A DNA stretch of 64,000 nt from CAZBYL01 sp964522805 (GTDB taxonomy: Bacteria; Synergistota; Synergistia; Synergistales; Synergistaceae): NCBI GenBank assembly GCA_964522805.1, contig CAZFWP010000001.1, positions 1-64,000 on the forward strand, in the 5' to 3' direction. Below are positions 44,801 to 53,201 of the stretch, piece by piece. The translations under genes and the position numbers were made by a program. The notes below the pieces were generated by a model. That model made no database searches. It had not been told where the DNA came from and saw nothing but the letters and a program-made list of their open reading frames with translations. The first letter of the stretch is position 1; every line of letters begins with the position of its first letter.

Positions 44801-45004
44801 GAGAGTTTTCGTCTCGTCTTCACACTCAACATAAGTGAGAGCCTTATACACTACCTCTGAGAGGTATTTTGCTAATATCACCGCTGATTCGGCCGCATCT
44901 ATTTTTACGGTGCGCACAATCTTGTCCGCCGCAGCGTCCAGCTCTTTGCGAAGCACCTTATTAATTATCTGCTCGTATAGACCGCTTTTGAGAGTCACTC
45001 CCAC
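41843..45004 (-). CDS. PLD-like nuclease / SF2 helicase / DUF3427 protein, possible defence gene
   Basis: 1053 residues. An N-terminal helical region is followed by a phospholipase D-type nuclease site (RLHAKAYMF and IGSSNLSNAA, about residues 220-250), an SF2 helicase (Walker A ATGTGKT, DEFH box in IIVDEFHHAAA, GLTATPERMDG, NEGIDIPEIN, LQQLGRGLRR) and a C-terminal DUF3427-type region ending PMNVTWKLDYPIPAKYLKR. The same architecture occurs in restriction-like and presumed antiphage proteins; a general repair role is the alternative. GTG start at 45004 with GGAGG close by (GTG 44998 possible). No methylase or other defence gene is adjacent. Confidence 0.88.
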   Translation of the reverse strand: MGVTLKSGLYEQIINKVLRKELDAAADKIVRTVKIDAAESAVILAKYLSEVVYKALTYVECEDETKTLHERVAFVNKIVEAVTAEAVGEDFSEMAVDESAEELLAFINMRNSIYALRPDAPIPRPQTSLAESSLFTGSVNEPQMFTELKKEIVSCDNIDMLVSFIKWSGLRLIISELREFTARGGRLRVITTSYMGATDVKAVEELAALPNTEIMLSYDTTVTRLHAKAYMFARESGFTTAYIGSSNLSNAAMSSGLEWNLKVTQKDMPQTIRKIAATFDSYWNSPDFTLYRSADRAKLEKALNAEKNVGLLSFSSYGFDIEPYSYQQEILEEIAAERRIHKRMRNLIVAATGTGKTVISAFDYKRYVKENPLSPCRLLFIAHREEILTQSVCCFRGVLKDANFGQLYVGNHKPDSIEHLFMSIQSFNSVDMTSLTSEDYYDFIIVDEFHHAAAPTYQKLLQYYRPQILLGLTATPERMDGRSVLEYFDNRIAAEIRLPEAIERKLLSPFQYFGVSDEADLSALRWVRGGYDKTELSNLYSLQGVIADRRAADIIAAVNKYVTDINEVKGLGFCVSVKHAQFMADFFNKQGITSAALHGDTSDSVREEAKRDLVCGRYRFIFVVDLYNEGIDIPEINTVLFLRPTESLTVFLQQLGRGLRRCENKECLTVLDFIGHANHKYNFEDKFSALLARTDLSVRKEIKEGFVSLPKGCYIQLERKAAEYILENIKQSFNSTAGLIERLRSFADESGLPLTITNFTNYYHLDVRTIYLRENSFSRLCVRAGLTADYCEPAEMMMTKAFPRLCAINSHKWLTFITHLLEGAPVDFSTLPENEKKMLQMFYHTLLPAEAVPRSYEKIGDILDELMNSPVMLQETLALLRYNDDNIDVVGEDANLGYECPLELHCSYTKNQILIAMDHLNPASVREGVKYLPQKKTDLLWVTLNKSEKDYSPTTMYDDYSINAELFHWQSQSLTSENSATGERYINQRITGGKVLLFVREYRKDISGTAPYTYLGPVEYLKHEGSKPMNVTWKLDYPIPAKYLKRTNKLAAG

Positions 45005-45264
45005 GCCGCCGCCTCCAGACTGTTATCCGATACGCCAGTATCAGTGAATGTATGAACATATTTAATCAGCAGAGCCCGCCCTCCGCAAAAGCACTGTACA
45101 GCATTAAACACAGCACAGCAGAATTATAAAAAAAGCAGTTTAATCTTTTTGCTTGAGTGGTAACGCGCGGTATCTTTGATGAAAGCTCCAACACTGTAAT
45201 AAATATTGCGCCGATAAAATATCTTCCCTTTATCCGAATAAGTAACGACAGCAAACTCTTTTTG

Positions 45265-46599
45265 CTATATTACATTGCCAAAATCATTATCATCATCTAA
45301 GTCAGCAACACCATCGCAAGTTAGAATACCATTATAGTATCTCTGCGGGTATACAGTCGTCAAAGAGGCTGGCATCGTGCCGTCATCTTTAGCTGACACC
45401 CTGACATAGTGGGGAGTTAGCCCTCTGATGACTCCGCCGTTACGCTCTTCCACCAGTATTTCCGATTCCGTATTAATCCAGCGCAGGCAATACCGACGAT
45501 GAAGCTCTTCCGCGGCTGCTAAAGCCTCTGCCACCCTCTCGTGCACCGTATTTTCCGGCGGCAGCGTCATCTTCGCGGCATCAGTTCCCTCCCTCGGAGA
45601 GTAGGGGAAGACATGTACCTTGCCAAAGGCGGTCTCTTTGATAAAGTCCATACTGTTTTTAAAAGCAGCGTCATCTTCTCCGGGAAATCCAACCATTAGG
45701 TCTGTGCTGATGTGCAAATCATCTCCGAGATGCTTTCTGGCGCGATCTGCCATTTTTTTAAATCCGGCGCTGTCGTAGCCACGTCTCATTAAATTCAAAA
45801 CTCCATCATCGCCGCTTTGAAGCGGCATGTGAAGGTGTCTGCAAAATGCCGGAATCTCCGCCAAAGCTTCAAGCAAAGCATCGTTTACGGCAAAGGGCTC
45901 TATCGAGCCAAAGCGCAGCCTACGCAAACCTTTTATTGAGCCAATAAGGCGCACTAATCGTGGCAGGTTGTCGTACAGACCTATGTGTACACCGGTAAGG
46001 ACAATTTCCGGACAACCGGATGCGACAATTCTTTCCGCTTCTTTTACCGTTTCGCCAAGGTCTCGGGAGACTGGGTTGCCCCTCACATAGGGAACTATGC
46101 AGTAGCTGCAGTAATGGTTACAGCCGTCCTGAACTTTGAGAAAAGCTCTTGTGTGCAGACGCGGACGGTCTAGGGTTAAACTGTCCCATGATGGCTCTGC
46201 GAGGATGTCCTCAGGCAGCAGCACCGAAAAGGCGTCGGCTTTGCTGTTTTGCAAATATTCGTGAGCAAGCTGCGGGATAAGGTGCTTGAGCCTATTGCCG
46301 ACGACAATATCCAATCCCAGAGCGCATCTCTCTTCTTCGTTAATTTTTTGAGCATAGCAGCCGCAGGCTATTATTAAAGATTCAGGGCGCTCTCGTCTGA
46401 TTCTGCGAATGAGTTTACGGCACTTGCGGTCAGCTTGAGCTGTAATTGTACAGGAGACAATGACGGTTATGTCCGCGGATTTCTCGTCATAAACGGCTCC
46501 CGCCGCTTCCAATGCAGCAGCAATCGCCTCTCCCTCATACTGGTTGGTACGGCAGCCCTGTATAATTATTGAAAATGTTTTATCTGCTAATATTCCCAT
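45265..46599 (-). CDS. mtaB: tRNA t6A37 methylthiotransferase MtaB (MiaB family)
   Basis: About 444 residues from ATG 46599. It has the N-terminal UPF0004 domain (GCRTNQYEGE; cysteines at VSCTIT and ACGCYAQ), the radical SAM motif CNHYCSYCIVPYVRG and a C-terminal TRAM-like domain. GCRTNQYE and the CSYCIVPYVRG form indicate MtaB rather than MiaB, so it should form ms2t6A at position 37 of ANN-decoding tRNAs. It starts 1 nt after the rsmE stop. Confidence 0.9.
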   Translation of the reverse strand: MGILADKTFSIIIQGCRTNQYEGEAIAAALEAAGAVYDEKSADITVIVSCTITAQADRKCRKLIRRIRRERPESLIIACGCYAQKINEEERCALGLDIVVGNRLKHLIPQLAHEYLQNSKADAFSVLLPEDILAEPSWDSLTLDRPRLHTRAFLKVQDGCNHYCSYCIVPYVRGNPVSRDLGETVKEAERIVASGCPEIVLTGVHIGLYDNLPRLVRLIGSIKGLRRLRFGSIEPFAVNDALLEALAEIPAFCRHLHMPLQSGDDGVLNLMRRGYDSAGFKKMADRARKHLGDDLHISTDLMVGFPGEDDAAFKNSMDFIKETAFGKVHVFPYSPREGTDAAKMTLPPENTVHERVAEALAAAEELHRRYCLRWINTESEILVEERNGGVIRGLTPHYVRVSAKDDGTMPASLTTVYPQRYYNGILTCDGVADLDDDNDFGNVI

Positions 46600-46600
46600 T

Positions 46601-47326
46601 TTAAATTCCGTTCTCCGATACATTGAGTGCGAACCATGAACATGCGGCTGCTACAGCGGTACTGGCACGGAGGATTCTTTTGCCTAGACTCACAGGGATA
46701 AAATCTTTATCCAAAAGAAGTCTACTCTCTTCCGATGTCCAGTCCCCTTCAGGTCCTATGGCGACAGACAGTTTATCCGTTTCCCGCAAAGATTTGAGGG
46801 GCAGTGCGGACGGTGCGAGCAGCGCCGCATATTTAACCCGCGGCAGAGAATTAAAGTTAAATTTGCTAAGGGTGCAGGGTGCAGTCAAATACGGCGGGCG
46901 AGCTGAGCCGGCCTGCTTAGTGGCCTCATCCAAAATTTTGCGCCAGCGAACCATTTTTTCATCAAGTTTTTTGCCCTCGTAACGAGGAACAGAACGCTCA
47001 CAAGCAAGCAAGTGAATGGTATGCACACCGATTTCCGCCGAAAAACGCAGCGCATCGTCAAACTGTTCATTTTTCAGCAGGGCCAGCAAGAGGTGTATTT
47101 CAGGCACCATCAGCGGCTCCCGCTCACGAGAGACCTCCTCGGCAAGAAATGCGTCCCCTTCACAAAGCAGCTTCAGCTCCAACCGCTCTCCATTAAGCAG
47201 CCCTTCTACTAAAGAGCCGCTGCAGCAGCGGCGCACCCGTACAAGATGGTGCGCCTGCTCAGCATCTATCAGCCACTTATTATCTGATTTAACGCAGCTC
47301 TCAAGCCGAAGTCTTGGCAGCGACAC
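46601..47326 (-). CDS. rsmE: 16S rRNA m3U1498 methyltransferase RsmE
   Basis: The 241-residue SPOUT-class enzyme has HHLVRVRRCCSGSLVEGL at the N-terminus, EQFDDALRFSAEIGVHTIHLL in the middle and the knot motif SVAIGPEGDWTSEE followed by VSLGKRILRASTA. Starts GTG at 47326, overlapping prmA by 26 bp. Confidence 0.93.
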   Translation of the reverse strand: MSLPRLRLESCVKSDNKWLIDAEQAHHLVRVRRCCSGSLVEGLLNGERLELKLLCEGDAFLAEEVSREREPLMVPEIHLLLALLKNEQFDDALRFSAEIGVHTIHLLACERSVPRYEGKKLDEKMVRWRKILDEATKQAGSARPPYLTAPCTLSKFNFNSLPRVKYAALLAPSALPLKSLRETDKLSVAIGPEGDWTSEESRLLLDKDFIPVSLGKRILRASTAVAAACSWFALNVSENGI

Positions 47327-48173
47327 CCCACCATTCTCCCTTCACAAGCTCTTTTACGACAACCATTTTGGCGGCGGAGAGAGCTTCAAGGAAGATTGAA
47401 CGTTCCTTTTCCAGCATTCCGGAAAATATTCCCAGCCCCTTGGAACCAATCACCGCGGGAACATCCGCGACCATCGAAGAGAGCGGGTCTATAAGGATAT
47501 TAGCCGTCAGAATATCCGCAGTATGGCCAAAATCCTTAAGCAAATCTCCCGTGCGCAAGTCAATCTTTCCCAAGTCCAGATCGTTCAGCTCAAAATTTTT
47601 GCGGACTTCTTCAATTACAGTTGGGTCGATATCGCGGGCATAAGCCTTCTCCGCCCCCATCTTGAGAGAGCATATTGTCAATATACCTGACCCTGTGCCA
47701 ATATCGGCAGTTGTCATTCCAGGGCGGATAAACTCTTCAAGAAGTTCAAGCACTATCTGAGTACTCTCGTGATAACCTGTACCAAAAGCACTGCCAGGGT
47801 TAATATAGAGGGGCATTCTATCCTTTGGCTCTGTGCCTCTGTGCCAAGGAGCCAGCACTACCAAGCCTTTGCCCACAGGAAGCGGAGGAAAGGCCTCTTC
47901 AGCAGCCACATTCCAGGGCTGGTTCTCAATTTTCCCGAAATCTTCTATACAGACTGAAGACCATTCTTTCATCGCTTCAAGCAGAGACTTTTTCCAAAAG
48001 GACAGGTCTTCATTGCTTCTGTAGTACATCCTCAGACGCGCACCGCCTGTGGGAAGCTCTTGGAGTTCTGTGCCGATGCTCCCAGTTATGTCAGCCAGCG
48101 AGAATAGAGTGTCGTCCTCTCCTGTGTTAGCTGAAATGGTAATGTACCACCAATAGCTATCATTTGTGTTCAT
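47301..48173 (-). CDS. prmA: Ribosomal protein L11 methyltransferase PrmA
   Basis: The 290-residue protein has the SAM site TADIGTGSGILTICSLKMGAEKAYARDIDP, PGSAFGTGYHESTQ and LTANILIDPLSSM, all PrmA marks. It methylates ribosomal protein L11. First gene of prmA-rsmE-mtaB, all acting on the translation apparatus. Confidence 0.93.
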   Translation of the reverse strand: MNTNDSYWWYITISANTGEDDTLFSLADITGSIGTELQELPTGGARLRMYYRSNEDLSFWKKSLLEAMKEWSSVCIEDFGKIENQPWNVAAEEAFPPLPVGKGLVVLAPWHRGTEPKDRMPLYINPGSAFGTGYHESTQIVLELLEEFIRPGMTTADIGTGSGILTICSLKMGAEKAYARDIDPTVIEEVRKNFELNDLDLGKIDLRTGDLLKDFGHTADILTANILIDPLSSMVADVPAVIGSKGLGIFSGMLEKERSIFLEALSAAKMVVVKELVKGEWWGVAAKTSA

Positions 48174-48280
48174 AAGCTCAGCTCCTTTGCTGATGTCGCA
48201 ATTAGTTTATTGTAACCCATAAATTAAAGGAGCGCACCGTAATCTTCTGTGTCATTCGTATTAAAATAAGTTTTTATTAC

Positions 48281-48318
48281 AACAAAGTCCCCTCCGCATC
48301 AGCAGAGGGGACTTTGTT
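48281..48318. terminator. Strong terminator after liv operon 2
   Basis: A perfect 14-bp stem (48281-48294 with 48305-48318) and 10-nt loop, with TTGTT on the far side in the minus direction. It separates livF of operon 2 from prmA. Confidence 0.82.
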
Positions 48319-48336
48319 TAATACATGTATATGATT

Positions 48337-49068
48337 TTATTTCTTTTTACCGCCAAGATATGCAGCTTCAATCTCCGGATTCTTAAGCAAATCGGGGGAG
48401 TTGCCTTCCATGGTAATCTTACCGGTTTGGAGAACATAGGCGCGGTGAGAGAGCAGCAGCGCCTTGCGGGCGTTCTGCTCGACAATAAGAATCGTCATTC
48501 CGAGGAGCTTATTAACCTCTGTCAGTTCTTTAAAAATTTCGTTAATAATGATCGGTGCCAGACCCAAAGAAGGTTCGTCAAGCAAAAGAACCCTCGGCTG
48601 AGCCATCAGCGCGCGTCCTATTGCCAACATCTGCTGTTCACCGCCGGAGAGAGTCCCTGCATATTGATTGTGACGTTCTTTGAGGCGGGGGAAAAGGTGG
48701 TAAACCTTTTCAAGCTGCTCAGCGATAGCACTTCTGTCTTCCAGAGGAAAAGCACCCATTTCAAGGTTTTCGTATACAGTTAGAGGAGCAAAGACCTTTC
48801 TTCCTTCAGGAGAAAGACTGACCCCTGCTTTAACTATCTGATAACTCTTGGTGGGCAGAGGTATACCGTCAAGGAGAACCTCTCCACCTGCGCGGGGAAC
48901 AGCACCAACGATAGCACTCATCATCGTGGACTTACCGGCGCCGTTAGCACCGATAACCGCAACTATCTCTCCGGTATAGACGTCAAGGTCAGCACCCTTC
49001 AAAGCCTGGATGGCTCCGTAGTTTACTGTCAGGTTCTTAATAGAGAGGATAGGTTTTCTCTCTTCCAT
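48337..49068 (-). CDS. livF: Branched-chain amino-acid ABC transporter ATPase LivF (operon 2)
   Basis: The 243-residue protein has Walker A GANGAGKST, signature LSGGEQQMLAIGRALM and Walker B VLLLDEPSLGLAPI. Same organisation as operon 1 but clearly divergent in sequence. The livG stop lies 3 nt upstream. Confidence 0.93.
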   Translation of the reverse strand: MEERKPILSIKNLTVNYGAIQALKGADLDVYTGEIVAVIGANGAGKSTMMSAIVGAVPRAGGEVLLDGIPLPTKSYQIVKAGVSLSPEGRKVFAPLTVYENLEMGAFPLEDRSAIAEQLEKVYHLFPRLKERHNQYAGTLSGGEQQMLAIGRALMAQPRVLLLDEPSLGLAPIIINEIFKELTEVNKLLGMTILIVEQNARKALLLSHRAYVLQTGKITMEGNSPDLLKNPEIEAAYLGGKKK

Positions 49069-49071
49069 AGC

Positions 49072-49839
49072 CTATTCCTCCTCTCCGAGATATGCTTTGA
49101 GAACTTCTGGATGGTTCTGAATATACTCCGGGTCGCCCTCAGCTATTTTGGCACCAAAGTTCATACAGACAATGTGAGGGCAGATAGCCATAACCATATC
49201 CATATGGTGCTCAATCAAAAGAATCGTCAGGTTAAAATCTTTGTGTATACCTGTTATCAAAGTATTGAGCTGCTCGACTTCTTCCGCGTTCATGCCGGCG
49301 GCGGGCTCGTCAAGAAGCAGAAGTTCCGGGCCGAGGGAGATTGCGCGGGCAATCTCCAAACGCCGCTGAAGTCCATATGGAAGAGTACCTGCGGCCTGAT
49401 TCGCTCTGTCAGCAAGTCCGACTCTCTCAAGAAGCTCCATGCTCTCTTTGCGAGCAGCAGCCTCTTTGCTCCTCCAGCGTCCCAGATGGCTTACAGCCTC
49501 AAAAAACCCGTATTCATAATGCTGCTGTGCTGCTGTCATAACATTCTCCAGCACTGTGGAGGCTGCGAAAAGCCTGAGGTTTTGGAATGTACGGGCGATG
49601 CCCAATGAAATGACCTGGAATGTTTTTAGTTTGTTGATATTCTTCCCTTTAAATTCAATTTCACCGTTCGTCACATCATAAACACCGGTAATAAGGTTGA
49701 AGATAGTAGTCTTGCCGGCGCCGTTCGGACCGATAAGTCCTGCAAGCTCACCCTTTTCGATAGAAAAGGTCATATCTTTAACAGCCTGGACGCCTCCAAA
49801 GGCTTTGTTGACGCTTTTTAGTTCGAGAACAGCAGCCAT
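49072..49839 (-). CDS. livG: Branched-chain amino-acid ABC transporter ATPase LivG (operon 2)
   Basis: The 255-residue protein has Walker A GPNGAGKTT, FQVISLGIARTFQNLRLF, AGTLPYGLQRRLEIARAI and LLLLDEPAAGMNAEE. One-base overlap with livM. Confidence 0.93.
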   Translation of the reverse strand: MAAVLELKSVNKAFGGVQAVKDMTFSIEKGELAGLIGPNGAGKTTIFNLITGVYDVTNGEIEFKGKNINKLKTFQVISLGIARTFQNLRLFAASTVLENVMTAAQQHYEYGFFEAVSHLGRWRSKEAAARKESMELLERVGLADRANQAAGTLPYGLQRRLEIARAISLGPELLLLDEPAAGMNAEEVEQLNTLITGIHKDFNLTILLIEHHMDMVMAICPHIVCMNFGAKIAEGDPEYIQNHPEVLKAYLGEEE

Positions 49840-50723
49840 TAGTTAACGCCCTCCTCTGTTGAGACCGTCTTCTTTTTACGAGAGAAGACACCTTTAATAT
49901 AATCTTTTGTAAGTTCGCTGGTGCCCATAATTCCTTCAGGACGAAGAACCATGACAAGAACCAAAACCAGTCCATAAACAAGCATACGATACTGTGAAAT
50001 CGGGCGGAAAACTTCTGTGACCAGTGTCAGAATTGTTGTGCCAATAAGGCAGCCGCTCATTGAGCCGAGTCCGCCGAAAACGACGACAGAGACAAGCTCC
50101 GTGGATTTCGCCATGTCAAACATGACCGGCTGAATGAAGGACATGAACCCTCCAAGAAGGGCCCCTGAGACACCGCAGTAAAAACCCGATATCGCTAAGC
50201 TGAATACTCGGAATCTGGCTGTGTTAAAACCTAGCAGTGAAGCGGCTACATAGTCGTCACGACAGGCCTTAAAGGCACGCCCGTAACTGCTATTTACCAG
50301 GAAGAACATCGCCACCCCCATGATTAGCAGAAAAGCAAGAGCAACAGGCATAGTTGTATATGCGTCTATTCCCGGATAACCGCGGGCTCCGCGTGTGACA
50401 CCTTCCCAGTTTTCAATTATCAGTCTGATTGCTTCTCCAAGTCCCAGAGAAGCAATGGTGTAGTAGTCGCCTACAAGCTTCAATGTCGGAATACCGATAA
50501 GGTATGCGAAGACCATCGCCAATAGTCCTCCGGCGATAATAGCCGGAATGAAATGAACTCCGTATTCGACAGTGAGAATTGCCGTAGTGTAAGCCCCAAT
50601 TGCCATATAACCTGCATGACCTAGCGTGAATATTCCGGTAAATCCTGTAAAAAGAGATACACCGAGAGCAGCAATGCAGTTAATAGCAAGGAGCGTGATT
50701 ATACCTGTTGCGTAACCGTCCAT
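49839..50723 (-). CDS. livM: Branched-chain amino-acid ABC transporter permease LivM (operon 2)
   Basis: The 294-residue membrane protein has GVSLFTGFTGIFTLGHAGYMAIGAY, VGDYYTIASLGLGEAIRLII and VVVFGGLGSMSGCLIG. It is shorter than LivM of operon 1. livH ends 9 nt upstream. Confidence 0.93.
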   Translation of the reverse strand: MDGYATGIITLLAINCIAALGVSLFTGFTGIFTLGHAGYMAIGAYTTAILTVEYGVHFIPAIIAGGLLAMVFAYLIGIPTLKLVGDYYTIASLGLGEAIRLIIENWEGVTRGARGYPGIDAYTTMPVALAFLLIMGVAMFFLVNSSYGRAFKACRDDYVAASLLGFNTARFRVFSLAISGFYCGVSGALLGGFMSFIQPVMFDMAKSTELVSVVVFGGLGSMSGCLIGTTILTLVTEVFRPISQYRMLVYGLVLVLVMVLRPEGIMGTSELTKDYIKGVFSRKKKTVSTEEGVN

Positions 50724-50732
50724 CTGAAAAAC

Positions 50733-51623
50733 CTACACTTTCTCGCCGACGGATTTTCCGAACAATCCCGTCGGACGGATAATCAGTGTCACGATGAGCA
50801 GCCCAAAGACCACGAGGTCACGGAACTGGCTGGAGATGAAGCCGGCGGTAAGCATCTCCGCCAAACCAAGGATAAGGCTGCCGACAACAGCACCGGGAAG
50901 CGAACCCAGTCCGCCGATGACAGCGGCAACAAAAGCCTTTGTCGTAATCATACCCAGCTGAGGATATAGTGTATAGCGAACAGAGAGGAATATGCCGCCA
51001 ACGCCGGCAAGAAGCCCGGCCACAAAAAAGACGATGCCGATAAGCCTGTTAACGTTTACGCCCATCAGCCCCGCCGTTTTCAGGTTATATGATGCGGCGC
51101 GAATGGCAAGACCCCATTTTGTCTTTGTAAGGAACAGCTGCAGCCCCACTAAGAAGACAACGGCCGTAACTAGCGAAAGAATGTCAAACGCACTGGTTGT
51201 CGCCAGTCCGAAGAAATTTACCGGTTGAGTCGGGATTACCGGAGGAAGGGCTCTGAAACGTCCGCCGACGGTAACAACGAAGATATTCTCGATAACGATA
51301 CTCATACCCATCGAGGCAATCAGCATATAAAGTGTGATAGGCGTACGTTCACGAATTGGTTTATACGCGAGTCTTTCAACAATTACTGCCGAAAGACCGG
51401 CACCGATAAGGGCGGCAAAGGAAGCCAGCCATATATTCATTCCAAATGTTCTGAGCGCGAAATAGCAGATATAACCGCCGATGACTAGGAATCCGCCATG
51501 TGCGAAGTTGGAGAAAAGAAGTATTGAATATACAAGAGAGTAGCCAACTGCGATAAGAGCATAAACGGAACCCAACGACAGACCGTTGATAATCTGCTGG
51601 ATAATTGAATCCAAATGAAACAC
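50733..51623 (-). CDS. livH: Branched-chain amino-acid ABC transporter permease LivH (operon 2)
   Basis: The 296-residue membrane protein has NGLSLGSVYALIAVGYSLVYSILLFSNFAHGGF, VERLAYKPIRERTPITLYMLIASMG and AAVIGGLGSLPGAVVGSL. Separated from livK by a hairpin, as in operon 1. Confidence 0.93.
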   Translation of the reverse strand: MFHLDSIIQQIINGLSLGSVYALIAVGYSLVYSILLFSNFAHGGFLVIGGYICYFALRTFGMNIWLASFAALIGAGLSAVIVERLAYKPIRERTPITLYMLIASMGMSIVIENIFVVTVGGRFRALPPVIPTQPVNFFGLATTSAFDILSLVTAVVFLVGLQLFLTKTKWGLAIRAASYNLKTAGLMGVNVNRLIGIVFFVAGLLAGVGGIFLSVRYTLYPQLGMITTKAFVAAVIGGLGSLPGAVVGSLILGLAEMLTAGFISSQFRDLVVFGLLIVTLIIRPTGLFGKSVGEKV

Positions 51624-51656
51624 CTCAACCTTCCCAGAGTATTACCATTTTAGCGA

Positions 51657-51682
51657 CCCCACTTAAGGTCGAAAAAGTGGGG
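51657..51682 (-). terminator. Intercistronic hairpin between livK and livH (operon 2)
   Basis: Stem CCCCACTT/AAGTGGGG (51657-51664 with 51675-51682) with a 10-nt loop; a second weaker GGGG/CCCC pairing lies just before it. Same position as the operon 1 hairpin. Confidence 0.65.
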
Positions 51683-51726
51683 CCTGGGGATAAATCGCCA
51701 AGCCCCTCAACAAAAAACAAACTAGC

Positions 51727-52875
51727 TTATTTCGGTTCGACTTTCTTGTAGAAACTTGTCTTAAGATCGTCTCCGACCTTGAGGATTATACCTGCTTTGT
51801 TAAGCGGGTTATGTGTGGCAGGATCCATTGTCAGTGTAGCGTGGTTAAGCTTCAGGTTCTTTGTTGTTTCGAGAGCCTTCGCGATTGCCGGACCTTCAGC
51901 CTTACCGGCACGTTTGATGGCGTCTACGAGCCAATATGTTGCGTCATATGCCATTGTTCCGTTTACGAATTCTTTACAGTCATCTTTGTAAACTTTCTTA
52001 TAGCGGGCAAAGATAGGTGCCATGCCTGGGTCTCCGAGGTATGTGTGGTTAATCCAGTATGTGCCCTTCATTGCTGAGCCGGCGATTTCATTCATGAATT
52101 CAGCATAGCCATCGCCGCCGATGATGGTGACTTTAAGTCCGAGTTCCTGAGCCTGTTTGATGGCGAGAGCCATGTCTTTGCCCATGCCCGGGAGGAAGAG
52201 AACGTCAGCGCCGGAATCTTTAACTTTTGTAAGCTGGGCGCGGAAGTCAACGTCTGTTTCACGGAAGCCTTCGTCAGCTACGATCTTGCCGCCGAGTTTC
52301 GTATAGCTCTTTGTGAAGAACTCACGAAGTCCCTGTGCATAGTCAGAACCAACGTTGTAAAGGATAGCAGCTTTATGTTTTTTGAGATCTTTGTACGCTA
52401 GGTCAGCTGCGAGTGAACCCTGATAGGGGTCTGTGAAGCAAATGCGGAATGAGTATGGACGTACTTTTCCTTTGTTATCTACTGTTACGAGCGGGTTAGT
52501 TCCTACTGTAGAGATCTGAGGTGTGGTGCCCTTAGCGACGATAGGGGCTGTGGCAATATTGATACCGCTTGAGTTTGCTCCGATAATAGCGCAGACTTTG
52601 TCGCTTTCAATCATACGGCGCACGGCGTTGACTGCGTCTTCGTTACGGGTCTTTGTATCATAGGGGATAAGTTCGATTTTGCGGCCGAGGACTCCGCCCT
52701 TTGCGTTAAGGTCAGCAACTACCATTTTAGCCATATTTACTTCGGTAATTCCATACTGTGCATAGTCTCCTGTAAGAGCTGCCAAGTATCCTATTTTGAT
52801 GGGTTCTGCCGCAAATGCGGCTGATGCTGCGCAAATTACAAAAATAACTGCCAAGACTGCTAGTATCTTCTTCAA
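51727..52875 (-). CDS. livK: Branched-chain amino-acid binding protein LivK (operon 2)
   Basis: The 382-residue exported protein has a signal peptide (KKILAVLAVIFVICAASAAFA) and EPIKIGYLAALTGDYAQYGITEVNMAKM, IGANSSGINIATAPIVAKGTTPQIS, AILYNVGSDYAQGLREFF. Start is TTG at 52875, with GGAGGT 8 nt upstream. Divergence from the first LivK suggests a different amino-acid preference. Confidence 0.92.
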   Translation of the reverse strand: MKKILAVLAVIFVICAASAAFAAEPIKIGYLAALTGDYAQYGITEVNMAKMVVADLNAKGGVLGRKIELIPYDTKTRNEDAVNAVRRMIESDKVCAIIGANSSGINIATAPIVAKGTTPQISTVGTNPLVTVDNKGKVRPYSFRICFTDPYQGSLAADLAYKDLKKHKAAILYNVGSDYAQGLREFFTKSYTKLGGKIVADEGFRETDVDFRAQLTKVKDSGADVLFLPGMGKDMALAIKQAQELGLKVTIIGGDGYAEFMNEIAGSAMKGTYWINHTYLGDPGMAPIFARYKKVYKDDCKEFVNGTMAYDATYWLVDAIKRAGKAEGPAIAKALETTKNLKLNHATLTMDPATHNPLNKAGIILKVGDDLKTSFYKKVEPK

Positions 52876-53026
52876 TAGATTGCACCTCCAATAATGTTGT
52901 GGAAAATTTCGGTTCTGAACTTTTGCCGAGCGATTCCAAAACTTACTGCTTGTGCCTCACCTCCTCCGCTGCGTATACAAAATTGCGACTTCCCTAAATT
53001 TATGGGCAATTCTGTTTACATTCTTT

Positions 53027-53055
53027 ATTCTATTATCCATTTCATCATCTGTAAA
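53027..53055 (-). promoter_or_regulatory. Promoter of liv operon 2
   Basis: Minus strand TTTACA (53055-53050), 17 bp, TAGAAT (53032-53027), about 150 bp upstream of livK. The resulting leader of roughly 140 nt contains an in-frame-looking GGAGGAGG near 52970 but no convincing peptide. Confidence 0.6.
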
Positions 53056-53127
53056 GAAAAAAATTGATTTTCCATAATTATTCACGTAAATTTCTGAATT
53101 GTAGCTTTTAATCAGTTCAATTTTAGC

Positions 53128-53168
53128 AAAAAAAAGAAGCGTGCAAACACATTCGTGTCGCACACTTC
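53128..53168 (-). terminator. Terminator after dnaJ
   Basis: In the minus direction AAGTGTGC...GCACGCTT with an inner CAC/GTG pairing forms a hairpin followed by C and seven or eight T. It closes the hrcA-grpE-dnaK-dnaJ operon. Confidence 0.75.
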
Positions 53169-53201
53169 TAAAAATATTTATATTCTTATTTAAGGTTCAT
53201 T

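Larger units (their letters stand above)
52876..53201. other. Spacer between dnaJ and liv operon 2
   Basis: This 326-bp stretch carries the dnaJ terminator (53128-53168) and the liv operon 2 promoter, listed separately. A 68-codon minus-strand frame spans much of it but overlaps both signals and is not considered a gene. Confidence 0.5.

Noticed and set aside
45066..45254. 62-codon minus-strand frame between mtaB and the helicase gene
   Set aside because: No ribosome site, no family likeness, and AT-rich composition of a spacer; likely chance.
52957..53163. 68-codon minus-strand frame upstream of livK (operon 2)
   Set aside because: It overlaps the dnaJ terminator and the liv promoter and has no recognisable motif.
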